Positions 1-7,303 of a stretch of DNA of 22,107 nucleotides are shown here, piece by piece. The DNA lies in contig RKAY01000151.1 of NCBI GenBank assembly GCA_014846205.1, forward strand, positions 1 through 22,107, written 5' to 3'. The notes beneath the pieces are model-generated. The model saw only the letters and a program-made list of their open reading frames with translations, was not told the DNA's origin and did not search any database. Position 1 is the stretch's first letter. Every line of letters starts with the position of its first letter. This DNA comes from Collinsella aerofaciens. GTDB taxonomy: Bacteria; Actinomycetota; Coriobacteriia; Coriobacteriales; Coriobacteriaceae. The translations under genes were made by a program, and so were the position numbers.

Positions 1-82
1 TGCCCGCAACCGCCGGTTGTCAAAAATCTCACTAGAATAGGTGGCATGCTTTTGGCGGTGGCGGATAGATTTTTAACTGTGC

Positions 83-92
83 AAGGCGCCTT
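83..92. promoter_or_regulatory. Perfect 10-bp palindrome in the leader of the XRE operon
   Basis: The sequence AAGGCGCCTT is a perfect palindrome 50 bases upstream of the XRE start codon. XRE-family repressors often bind palindromes near their own promoters, so it could be an autoregulatory operator. That is inference: GC-rich palindromes of this length also occur by chance, and no convincing -35/-10 pair was found around it. The rest of positions 1-141 holds no gene that I can support. Confidence 0.2.
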
Positions 93-141
93 AAGAACAA
101 AAACGGTCCGGCGGCACGGCTGGCATCACATAGGAGGAACC

Positions 142-858
142 ATGAATGTAGAAACTGCGCAGCGGCTCGCCGACCTTCGTCGCAGCAAGGGTTTTAGCCA
201 AGAAGGGCTGGCACGAAAGCTGGGGCTGTCGCGCCAGGCGGTCAGTAAATGGGAGCGAGCGGAGAGCTCGCCCGATACCGAGAACCTGATCTCGCTCGCC
301 AAACTCTATGGCGTGAGCCTGGACGAGCTCCTCAATCCGAGCGACGAGATCGAGGACGATATCGAGTTTGAGAACGAGGACCGCGCCCGTCAGCGCGAGG
401 CCGAGGCAGCGGAGCGCGCCCGTACCCATGAGGCGGCGGCGCGCGCTACCGAGGCAGCAACGCAGGCGAGTGATGCCGCCGCCAAGGCGGCGCAAGCGGC
501 AAGCTGGAGTGCGCAGGCCGCCAATGCCGCTACGGCGCAGGTGACGAGTGGCGGCGCAGTTGGCTCGACTCCGGTGAAGGGCCCGTTCCAGTCGTTTCCG
601 TATTGGGCCGTGTGCTGGCTGTTGTTCTTTTTGCTGATGTTCCTGTTTGGTGGCGCCCCCTTTGCCGCTCTGATTTTCTTTACGATCCCCATTTATCACT
701 GGGTGGCGCGTGCACTCGATGGCGATTGGGCGCGCGGGGATCTTCAGGTTGGTCCGGCGCCGGAGGCGGCTAAGGCTCAGAATGTTTCCGCTGCTGTTGA
801 CGCTGACATGACTGCCGCGACCACCGCTGAGCCGAGTGCCAAAGAGGGTGATGAATGA
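142..858 (+). CDS. Membrane-tethered XRE-family transcriptional regulator
   Basis: This is a predicted DNA-binding regulator of 238 residues. Residues about 5-65 form a classic helix-turn-helix of the XRE/Cro-CI family, with SQEGLARKLGLSRQAVSKWE as the recognition region and SLDELL closing the domain. An acidic stretch and a very Ala-rich probable coiled coil (about 75-145) follow, then a hydrophobic hairpin of two probable membrane segments (about 160-200), then a polar tail. The ATG at 142 was chosen because TAGGAGGAAC lies just upstream; an in-frame ATG at 46 has no ribosome binding site. The stop overlaps the next start by four bases, so the two genes are translationally coupled. The layout suggests a regulator held at the membrane that senses envelope state, with the DUF4097 neighbour as partner or target. 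The domain call is firm; the sensing role is inference. Confidence 0.9.
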   Translation: MNVETAQRLADLRRSKGFSQEGLARKLGLSRQAVSKWERAESSPDTENLISLAKLYGVSLDELLNPSDEIEDDIEFENEDRARQREAEAAERARTHEAAARATEAATQASDAAAKAAQAASWSAQAANAATAQVTSGGAVGSTPVKGPFQSFPYWAVCWLLFFLLMFLFGGAPFAALIFFTIPIYHWVARALDGDWARGDLQVGPAPEAAKAQNVSAAVDADMTAATTAEPSAKEGDE

Positions 859-1754
859 TGAAGCTCTCGCATGAATCGAAGGTGCGCCTGGGTGTTGGTA
901 TCGGAGCGTTTGTGCTCATCATTGGGCTTGTCTTTGGCACTTCGCGGCTATTGGCTCATTCCGATATGGTGCGTACGACCGGTATTCTATCTGGCAATTT
1001 GTCTGATTTTGACGATATGTTTGACGACGATGATCTCTTGGATAGCGGTAACTATTCCGCTCGGCCTCAGCGGCTTTCGAGCGAAACGTTTGATGCCGAC
1101 GCGTTCCAATCGCTCGACTTGGACGTGACGTCGGGCACGGTCGAGGTCAAACACGTCTCCGGCGGCCCGGTGCGTGTTATCGAAAGCGGCCGCGTTGCGA
1201 AGGGGACGTCTGCCTCTGATGCGGCTACTCGGAACCTTGCTGAGGTCAAGGGCTCTACGCTCAAGATTAGTCAGTTCGACTACGATGATAAGCGCGCGAT
1301 TGACCGCACAATTACCGTTGAGCTGCCGCGAGATGTTGCGGATAACCTGGTGGGCATTACGGCGAATGTAGGGTCGGGCGACCTGGCGGTCGCGGACATT
1401 GCGTGCCATGATCTGGATATAACGTTGAATTCGGGAGACGTTGAGTTCACGGGCACCGTGACCGACACCCTGAATGCCGAGGTCGGTTCGGGCGACATGA
1501 CGTTCGAGCTCTACCAGGCGCCCGCGAAGTCGATGGACGTGAGCGTGGGCTCGGGTGACGTGGAGATGACGGTTCCGAACTCTACGGGCTTTAAGGCGAG
1601 CCTCACCTTGGGCAGTGGCGACTTCGAGAGCGATTTCCTTCCGCTTGGCTACGACGGCGAGACCATTTTGGATCTTGAATTCGATAACGGCGATAAGTCT
1701 GCCACGTATCGTTTTGAGGTCGGTTCGGGCGACATGTCGTTTGATTCGGAGTGA
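855..1754 (+). CDS. DUF4097 (putative adhesin-like) membrane-anchored protein
   Basis: This 299-residue protein has one N-terminal membrane segment (about residues 12-34), a short acidic linker rich in Asp, and a long beta-rich extracellular region. The C-terminal two thirds carry at least six copies of a short repeat centred on GSGD or NSGD (for example NVGSGDLAV, VGSGDMTF, VGSGDVEM, VGSGDMSF). These spaced repeats are typical of the DUF4097/DUF2807 beta-helix family, loosely named putative adhesins. Family members often sit beside membrane-bound or PspC-like regulators and are linked to envelope stress, but their biochemical role is not established. The ATG overlaps the stop of the XRE gene, and GAGGGTG just upstream can serve as ribosome binding site. 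A strong hairpin terminator follows. Confidence 0.8.
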   Translation: MMKLSHESKVRLGVGIGAFVLIIGLVFGTSRLLAHSDMVRTTGILSGNLSDFDDMFDDDDLLDSGNYSARPQRLSSETFDADAFQSLDLDVTSGTVEVKHVSGGPVRVIESGRVAKGTSASDAATRNLAEVKGSTLKISQFDYDDKRAIDRTITVELPRDVADNLVGITANVGSGDLAVADIACHDLDITLNSGDVEFTGTVTDTLNAEVGSGDMTFELYQAPAKSMDVSVGSGDVEMTVPNSTGFKASLTLGSGDFESDFLPLGYDGETILDLEFDNGDKSATYRFEVGSGDMSFDSE

Positions 1755-1804
1755 TGACTGCGGGCTGGTCCGCAAGCACAGATGCTTAGACGCACTGTTT
1801 GATG

Positions 1805-1845
1805 AAGGCGCCGAAGCCGAGATCGGCTCCGGCGCCTTTGCCTTT
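1805..1845 (+). terminator. Rho-independent terminator of the XRE-DUF4097 operon
   Basis: AAGGCGCCG (1805-1813) pairs with CGGCGCCTT (1830-1838), and AGCCG (1815-1819) pairs with CGGCT (1824-1828). Together they make a long stem with one A-C mismatch and an AGAT loop. The 3' side runs into TTTGCCTTT, an interrupted T tract. It lies about 50 bases after the DUF4097 stop and immediately before the next gene. Confidence 0.75.
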
Positions 1846-1850
1846 ACAAT
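1845..1850 (+). promoter_or_regulatory. Candidate -10 element for a leaderless elp3 transcript
   Basis: TACAAT fits the TANNNT -10 pattern and ends six bases before the A of the ATG at 1857. That is the spacing expected if transcription starts on the start codon itself. No usable Shine-Dalgarno sequence precedes this ATG (only GGGG two bases away), and the preceding terminator leaves little room for a longer leader. No clear -35 is visible, so this is a motif-and-spacing argument only. Confidence 0.4.
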
Positions 1851-1856
1851 GGGGTC

Positions 1857-3764
1857 ATGGAACAGATTATTTTGAACATACTCGAGGCCCTGCGTCGCGG
1901 CGAGACTGTAGACGACAAGGCGCTCGTCAAACTGATACATGCCGAGGCACGCCGCGAGGGTGCCGATAAGCGCGACTTGGCAAAGCGCCGCCTGCTGCCG
2001 TTTTACCAGCGGGTTAAACGTGAGGAGCCGGCTCGCTGGGCTGGGTGGAATGTCGACGCGGACCTGGAGCGTCAACTGCTGCAGGTGCTGCGCATGAAGC
2101 CGCGCCGCACGGCTTCGGGCGTGGCGACCATCACCGTCATCACCAAGCCCTGGCCGTGCTCGGGCGATTGCCTGTTTTGCCCCAACGATCTGCGCATGCC
2201 CAAGAGCTATCTGCACGCCGAGCCGGCGTGCGCCCGTGCGGAGCAAAACTGCTTCGATCCGTATCTGCAGGTGAGTGCTCGTCTGACGGCACTTTCGCAG
2301 ATGGGGCATGCGACCGACAAGATTGAGCTCATCGTGCTCGGTGGCACCTGGAGTGACTATCCGCAAGGCTATCAGACGTGGTTTATGTCGGAGCTCTTCC
2401 GCGCGCTCAATGACGATGCCGTGGCCGGTGTGGCGGCTAATCCCATGCTGGCGCGTCCGGGTATCAGTCGTGTCGAGGCGGGGCGCCTGCTCGATGACGC
2501 TCCCGCCGATGCCCTGCCGCCGGTGGTGGCGGAGCGACGCGAACGCTATCGCGCTGCCGGTATTGCGACCGATGAGGTTGAGCTTGCGAGTGGCGTTGCC
2601 GACGAGCAGGGACGTGTGGATGCTGCCGTGGGTGGCTATAACCGCGCGGTGCGTCGTCTGTACGGCCCCGGCACGCCGTGGGGCGAGGTTGCCGAGTGGC
2701 AGACGGCAACGATGGAGGAGCTTGAACGTCAACAACGCATCAACGAGACGGCGAAGCATCGCGTGGTGGGGCTCGTTATCGAGACGCGCCCGGATGCCGT
2801 GACGCCACAGGCCCTCACGCTTATCCGCCGCCTGGGCTGCACCAAGATTCAGATGGGCATCCAGAGTCTCGACCAGCACTTGCTCGATATCAACGAGCGC
2901 CGCATTTCGGTGGCTCAGGTCGAGCGGGCGTTTTCGCTTGCGCGCCTGTTTGGCTTTAAGATCCACGCGCATTTTATGCTCAACTTGCTTGGCGCTACGC
3001 CCGAGGGGGACAAGCGCGACTACGAGCGCTTTGTGACCGAGGGCGCCTTTATGCCCGACGAGGTCAAGGTCTACCCGTGCGCGCTCATCGAGGGCTCGCG
3101 TCTGGTGGGCTGCTATGAGCGCGGCGAGTGGCACCCCTATACCGAGGAAGAGCTGCTCGATGTGTTGGCCGATGACATCGTGGTGACGCCGGCATTCTGC
3201 CGCATCAGCCGCATGATCCGCGACTTTAGCTCCGATGACATCATGGTGGGCAACAAGAAGCCCAACCTGCGTCAGCTCGTCGAAAACCGCTTGGCGGCTC
3301 GTGGGGAAGGCGCGACGGTGCGTGAGATTCGCTATCGCGAGATCAGCACGGCGGGTGCCGACCTGAACGAGTTGGCCCTTGACGAGGAAGTGGCGTACGA
3401 GACGCCGGTGACGCACGAGCGCTTTTTGCAGTGGGTGACGCCGCAGGGCAAGATCGCGGGTTTTTTGCGCCTGTCCCTGCCCGATCGCGCCTTTGTCACC
3501 GCACATGCGGACGAGTTGCCGACCAGGCCGGAGGAAGCGATGATTCGCGAGGTGCACGTCTATGGCATGGCGGCACGCGTGGGCGACCAGGGCCAGGCGG
3601 CGCAGCATCACGGGTTGGGGCGTCTGCTCGTGGAGCGTGCGTGCGAGATTGCCCGTGATGCGGGTTATGCGCGTATTAACGTGATTAGCGCGATCGGTAC
3701 GCGCGAGTACTATCGCCACCTGGGTTTTTGCGACCACGGACTCTATCTGCAAAAGGAGCTCTAG
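1857..3764 (+). CDS. Elp3-family tRNA uridine-34 modifying enzyme (radical SAM / GNAT)
   Basis: This 635-residue protein matches the Elp3 family, which builds carboxymethyl-type modifications on wobble uridine of tRNA. A basic N-terminal region leads into a radical SAM domain with the cluster motif C101-x3-C105-x2-C108 (PWPCSGDCLFCPN). Family blocks follow: LGGTWSDYP, ETAKHRVVGLVIETRPD, IQMGIQSLDQ and the EVKVYPCALIEGS stretch. The C-terminal part (about 520-635) is a GNAT acetyltransferase-like domain with HGLGRLLVERAC and a YYRHLGF-type ending. It is somewhat longer than archaeal homologues, mainly because of an extra stretch at about 185-290 before the ETAKHR block. Bacteria usually use MnmE/MnmG for this position, so a lone Elp3 is a clade-specific trait. 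The start is supported by good N-terminal family fit and the leaderless -10. The spermidine-synthase-like gene follows with no gap. Confidence 0.9.
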   Translation: MEQIILNILEALRRGETVDDKALVKLIHAEARREGADKRDLAKRRLLPFYQRVKREEPARWAGWNVDADLERQLLQVLRMKPRRTASGVATITVITKPWPCSGDCLFCPNDLRMPKSYLHAEPACARAEQNCFDPYLQVSARLTALSQMGHATDKIELIVLGGTWSDYPQGYQTWFMSELFRALNDDAVAGVAANPMLARPGISRVEAGRLLDDAPADALPPVVAERRERYRAAGIATDEVELASGVADEQGRVDAAVGGYNRAVRRLYGPGTPWGEVAEWQTATMEELERQQRINETAKHRVVGLVIETRPDAVTPQALTLIRRLGCTKIQMGIQSLDQHLLDINERRISVAQVERAFSLARLFGFKIHAHFMLNLLGATPEGDKRDYERFVTEGAFMPDEVKVYPCALIEGSRLVGCYERGEWHPYTEEELLDVLADDIVVTPAFCRISRMIRDFSSDDIMVGNKKPNLRQLVENRLAARGEGATVREIRYREISTAGADLNELALDEEVAYETPVTHERFLQWVTPQGKIAGFLRLSLPDRAFVTAHADELPTRPEEAMIREVHVYGMAARVGDQGQAAQHHGLGRLLVERACEIARDAGYARINVISAIGTREYYRHLGFCDHGLYLQKEL

Positions 3765-4640
3765 ATGAACAAGCCGAGTGTTTCTGCTGGCGTCGTTGCC
3801 GGCGTTGCTCTGGGAGCCGCGGCGCTTGGTGCGGCCGCCGTCGCTGTTCGTGCTGCCTGTCTGCAGGTTGCGCGAACTCGCAATGGGTTGGCGCGCGTGA
3901 AACGCGTGCACGATGAGAGCGGCGATGAGATTCGCGTGCTGGTGCAAGGCGGCGTCTACCAAAGCGCGAGCTACGTTGGCGAGCGTTGGGCAGAGCCCGT
4001 CTTTGCATACTACCGTGCGTTTGACGATGTATTTGAGGCTGAGGGCGCAATGCGCGACGCTTGTGGTCACGGCATCGACCGCATGCTTATGCTGGGTGGC
4101 GGCGGCTTTGCCTATCCCAAGTTCGCGTTGATGTCGCACGAGGGCTTGCGCATGGACGTTATTGAGTACGATGCCGAGATTACGCGTCTGGCACGCCGTT
4201 GGTTCTACCTGGACGAGCTGGAGCGCACAGTGGGCGACCGCTTGCGGGTGATCACCGCCGAGGCTCGCTCGTATCTGGGCGTGACGAGCGTGGGGCATCG
4301 TCGCTACGATGTGGTCGTGAGCGATTGCTTTGGCGGCGCCGAGCCCGTGCGCGAGCTGGCAACGGTTGAGGCGCTGCGTTTGGTGCGGGGCAGCCTGAAC
4401 CCCGGCGGCATCTATGCTGCCAATATCGTGAGCGCGAACGATCGGAGCGATGTGACGTTCCTGCGCGATTGCGTTGCCACGGCGCTTGAGGTGTTCGCCC
4501 ACGCCTGGGTGGTCCCATGTGGCGATGCGGAGTTCGGCGGCGAGGAGAACTACCTGCTCATCGCCAGCGACGGCGACTATGTCTTCACCGAAGCCGTGCC
4601 CTTCGACGCTGGCTTCCTCGGCACCGCCCTCCACGACTAG
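3765..4640 (+). CDS. Membrane-anchored spermidine-synthase-like SAM-binding protein
   Basis: This 291-residue protein has an Ala/Val-rich N-terminal membrane segment (about 7-30) followed by a Rossmann-type methyltransferase fold of the spermidine synthase family. Visible motifs are the Gly-rich nucleotide loop MLMLGGGGFAYPK, the acidic ribose-binding end DVIEYD, and YDVVVSDCFGGAEP, which lies where the catalytic DxxD/DSTDP segment of true aminopropyltransferases would be. The canonical Asp-Pro-Val-Gly-Pro motif is absent, so polyamine synthesis is doubtful and the substrate is unknown. Its ATG directly follows the elp3 stop, with AAGGAG inside the end of elp3 as ribosome binding site, so the two are co-transcribed. 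It ends just before the large terminator at 4655-4740. The fold call is good; the function is not known. Confidence 0.75.
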   Translation: MNKPSVSAGVVAGVALGAAALGAAAVAVRAACLQVARTRNGLARVKRVHDESGDEIRVLVQGGVYQSASYVGERWAEPVFAYYRAFDDVFEAEGAMRDACGHGIDRMLMLGGGGFAYPKFALMSHEGLRMDVIEYDAEITRLARRWFYLDELERTVGDRLRVITAEARSYLGVTSVGHRRYDVVVSDCFGGAEPVRELATVEALRLVRGSLNPGGIYAANIVSANDRSDVTFLRDCVATALEVFAHAWVVPCGDAEFGGEENYLLIASDGDYVFTEAVPFDAGFLGTALHD

Positions 4641-4654
4641 CGCGTCTTCCTGCG

Positions 4655-4740
4655 ACCAGTCTGTTTATGACAGGGCTTGTTGAGCTACTTCTTGGTCATG
4701 CCCAAGGTAGCTCAACAAGCCCCGTGCCAAAAAGACTGGT
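4655..4740. terminator. Nested bidirectional terminator between convergent genes
   Basis: The inner arms GGGCTTGTTGAGCTAC (4673-4688) and GTAGCTCAACAAGCCC (4707-4722) are perfect 16-base complements. After a two-base bulge the stem continues with CTTGG (4691-4695) against CCAAG (4702-4706), closed by TCATGC. Outer arms ACCAGTCT (4655-4662) and AGACTGGT (4733-4740) enclose it and extend with TTT/AAA beyond one mismatch. It fills the gap between the + gene ending at 4640 and the - gene ending at 4742, so it probably stops transcription from both sides. Confidence 0.8.
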
Positions 4741-4741
4741 T

Positions 4742-7186
4742 CTATGTGTGGTCACGCCAGCTGCGGACACGCTGCTTCATGCCCTCTATGTCGAGCACGC
4801 CTTCGGCAAAGCCCTTGCGCACGAGCTCTTCGGGAACAAACTCGTCGTAGCGGTCAAAGTAAGGCACCTCGCCAGGATAGACGAGCTCGATGGGATCGAA
4901 GTCCTTCTCGGCCTCAGCGGCGAGCACCTCAAAGAACGTCTCCTCGTCTGCCTTCAGTTTAAACTGCATGAAGTACGGGCGCGACGGATCGAGCCCTCGA
5001 AGGCCCAGCTCGGCGGCACATTTAATCTTGAGCATGCGCTCGAGCGCCAAAAAGGCGTAGCTGCCCAGCCAGGGGAAGAGCACCCAAGTGTCGCCGCCCA
5101 GGTTGATGAGCGGCTTGGCCCCCGCCCCCGAAATCTCGGCAGTATGACGAGCCTGCGCTAAGCGGGCCCGTGCGTTGCCCATGAGGTACGGATATGCCAC
5201 GTGCTCGTTGAGCGCCTTGCGCATGCGCTCGAGTACGTGTGTATTGATGTCGCCGGGGCAGTCGCCAAAGTAGGCCGGCACACGGCCCTTGACCTGCGTG
5301 GCAAAGACGGTATGACGCTTCCAGTCCACTTCCTCGACAATCCAGCAGTGTCCGGCGATAGCGATGCGCTCACCGGGCGGTGGGGGATTGACGATCGTGC
5401 CCAACTCGGCCGATTCGCTGCGAACGGTAAACTCCTCGTTTTCCTGGAACACAGCGTAGAACTTAAAGTTGTTGATGATGCGCTCGCCCGCGAGGCCCAC
5501 GATGAGCCCACCGCCCTCGGTGACCTGGATGTGGTCGATCTTGATGAGGTGGCGCAGCAGTACGCGATAGTCATCGGCCGAGACGCGGTGGAAATAGCTG
5601 AGCGTGAGCACACGCTGAGCAAGCTCGGCCGGTGTGAGCTCGCCGGTGCTGGCGAGCGTCGACATGGTCTGGTGATAGAGCAGGCTGTAGGGGAGACGAT
5701 CGAGCTCGGGTGGCTCGACCCACTTTTCCTCGCGATAGAGTTGTACGAGAGCGATACCCTGCAGGAGCTTCCAGGGAATGGTTTCGGGCATCATCGTGCG
5801 CGGCTCGGGCTCTTCCTCGCGCATGACGAACCACATCTCGGGTGGAAGATCGCGGCGTCCCGTGCGGCCCATTCGCTGCAAAAAGGAGCTGACGGTAAAT
5901 GGCGCATCGATCTGAAAAGCACGCTCCAGACGGCCGATATCGATGCCAAGCTCCAGCGTAGAGGTAGTGACGGTCGTCTGTGCCTGTTCCTCGTCGCGCA
6001 TGAGCTCCTCGGCGGTCTCGCGTAGCGATGCCGAAAGGTTGCCGTGATGGATGAGGAAACGGTCGGGCTCGTGTCGGTTCTCGCAGTAGCTACGCAGCAT
6101 GGAGCATACGGCCTCCGCCTCCTCGCGCGAGTTGGCAAAGACCAGGCACTTGCGGCCGCGGGTATGTTCGAAGATATAGCCCATGCCGGGGTCGGCGTTG
6201 TCTGGTGCTGTGTCGGTTGGATTGAGTAATGCCTGTTCGGGTGCTCGGGGGATGTCGACTTCGCCCTCGGGGGCCGAGGAAGTGCGACTGTCCTTGGGGG
6301 CAGCCTTGCCACGTGTCTGATCGCGACGTTGGCGGCGTTCCTCCTGCGTGAGCTGTCCGCTATGGCGCATGTCTTGGGTGCTGACGGGCAGTGCCGCGGG
6401 TGCCGTTGCCTCAATGCGCTCGCACGCAAGCACTTCGGCCTCTTGAGGACCCGTGCTTTCGAATCCTCGTTGCTGCGCCTGGGGACCCGAGTTGTAGAAG
6501 TGCTCCATGGAGATGCGCCACACGCGGCGCGGTTCTTCAAAGCGGGGGATAACGCAGTCGCGTCCCGTTCCCTGTGAGAGAAAAGCGCCTGTGCGCTCGG
6601 GGTCGCCGATGGTAGCCGAAAGGCCAATGCGGCGAGGCTGTACGCCGGCCATGCGCGAGAGTCGCTCGATAAGGCAGAGTGTCTGCCCGCCACGGTCGCC
6701 GCGCATGAGCGAGTGGACCTCGTCGATGACGACGTAGCGCAGGTCGCAAAACATGCGCGGGATCGCCATGTGCTTATGGATCAGGAGCGCCTCGAGCGAC
6801 TCGGGTGTAATCTGCAAAATGCCGCTCGGCTTTTTGATGAGCTTTGCCTTGTGCGACTGCGAAACGTCGCCATGCCAGTGCCAGACGGGGATGTCGGCTT
6901 CTTCGCACAGGTCATTGAGACGGACGAACTGATCATTGATGAGTGCCTTGAGGGGGCCGATGTAGAGGGCGCCCACGCTCGCGGGCGGGTTCTCCCAAAA
7001 CTCGGTCAGGATGGGAAAGAAGGCCGCTTCGGTTTTGCCGGAAGCTGTGGATGCCGTTAGGAGCACATTGTCCTGCGTGTTAAAGATGGCATCAGCTGCT
7101 GCAACCTGGATAGAGCGCAGACTCTCCCAATCGTGGGAGTAGATGAAGTCTTGGATAAACGGGGCGTAGCGGTCAAAGGCGTTCAC
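4742..7186 (-). CDS. BrxHI/Lhr-like superfamily 2 DEAD/DEAH helicase
   Basis: This 814-residue ATP-dependent helicase has motif I TASTASGKTE (44-53), motif II DEVH (155-158), motif III SAT (190-192), motif IV around KCLVFANS (346-353), motif V TTSTLELGIDIG (407-418) and motif VI QRMGRTGRR (437-445). A long C-terminal region resembles Lhr-type helicases and BrxHI of BREX systems. Between the two RecA-like domains lies an unusual low-complexity charged insert (about 232-333). The GTG at 7186 was chosen because AAAGGAGG lies five bases upstream; longer in-frame versions would begin inside the preceding gene's end without a better site. It is the last gene of the operon behind the TerB and ATPase genes, separated from the ATPase by a hairpin. 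The helicase call is firm; a DNA-processing or defence role is inferred from its partners. Confidence 0.88.
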   Translation of the reverse strand: MNAFDRYAPFIQDFIYSHDWESLRSIQVAAADAIFNTQDNVLLTASTASGKTEAAFFPILTEFWENPPASVGALYIGPLKALINDQFVRLNDLCEEADIPVWHWHGDVSQSHKAKLIKKPSGILQITPESLEALLIHKHMAIPRMFCDLRYVVIDEVHSLMRGDRGGQTLCLIERLSRMAGVQPRRIGLSATIGDPERTGAFLSQGTGRDCVIPRFEEPRRVWRISMEHFYNSGPQAQQRGFESTGPQEAEVLACERIEATAPAALPVSTQDMRHSGQLTQEERRQRRDQTRGKAAPKDSRTSSAPEGEVDIPRAPEQALLNPTDTAPDNADPGMGYIFEHTRGRKCLVFANSREEAEAVCSMLRSYCENRHEPDRFLIHHGNLSASLRETAEELMRDEEQAQTTVTTSTLELGIDIGRLERAFQIDAPFTVSSFLQRMGRTGRRDLPPEMWFVMREEEPEPRTMMPETIPWKLLQGIALVQLYREEKWVEPPELDRLPYSLLYHQTMSTLASTGELTPAELAQRVLTLSYFHRVSADDYRVLLRHLIKIDHIQVTEGGGLIVGLAGERIINNFKFYAVFQENEEFTVRSESAELGTIVNPPPPGERIAIAGHCWIVEEVDWKRHTVFATQVKGRVPAYFGDCPGDINTHVLERMRKALNEHVAYPYLMGNARARLAQARHTAEISGAGAKPLINLGGDTWVLFPWLGSYAFLALERMLKIKCAAELGLRGLDPSRPYFMQFKLKADEETFFEVLAAEAEKDFDPIELVYPGEVPYFDRYDEFVPEELVRKGFAEGVLDIEGMKQRVRSWRDHT

Positions 7187-7267
7187 GGGGCCTCCTTTCA
7201 AAAACGAATCTCTCAACGCGGTGGGCAGTGGCTTGCTGCACGACTGCTTCAACGTTTGCCCAGGTAA

Positions 7268-7303
7268 AACCTGCCAAAAGAAACCTGTCCCTTTTGGCAG
7301 GTT
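7268..7303 (-). terminator. 13-bp hairpin between ATPase and helicase genes (attenuator or terminator)
   Basis: AACCTGCCAAAAG (7268-7280) and CTTTTGGCAGGTT (7291-7303) are perfect complements around a 10-base loop. The stem covers the stop codon of the ATPase gene (7302-7304). Read on the - strand, the stem is followed by a short T run (TTTT). The loop holds another AACCTG (7282-7287) that could compete for the same partner, and CAGGT (7261-7265) offers a further pairing. It could reduce read-through into the helicase, protect the 3' end of the upstream message, or belong to a dispersed repeat family. Confidence 0.55.

Noticed and set aside
46..141. An upstream in-frame ATG that would extend the XRE protein by 32 residues
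   Set aside because: It has no ribosome binding site, the added residues do not fit the family, and the ATG at 142 has an excellent AGGAGG.
987..4634. A 1215-codon open frame on the - strand
   Set aside because: It lies antisense to the DUF4097, Elp3 and spermidine-synthase-like genes, all with clear family motifs. Its translation is low-information and rich in Arg/His/Ala, as expected from the codon bias of the real genes.
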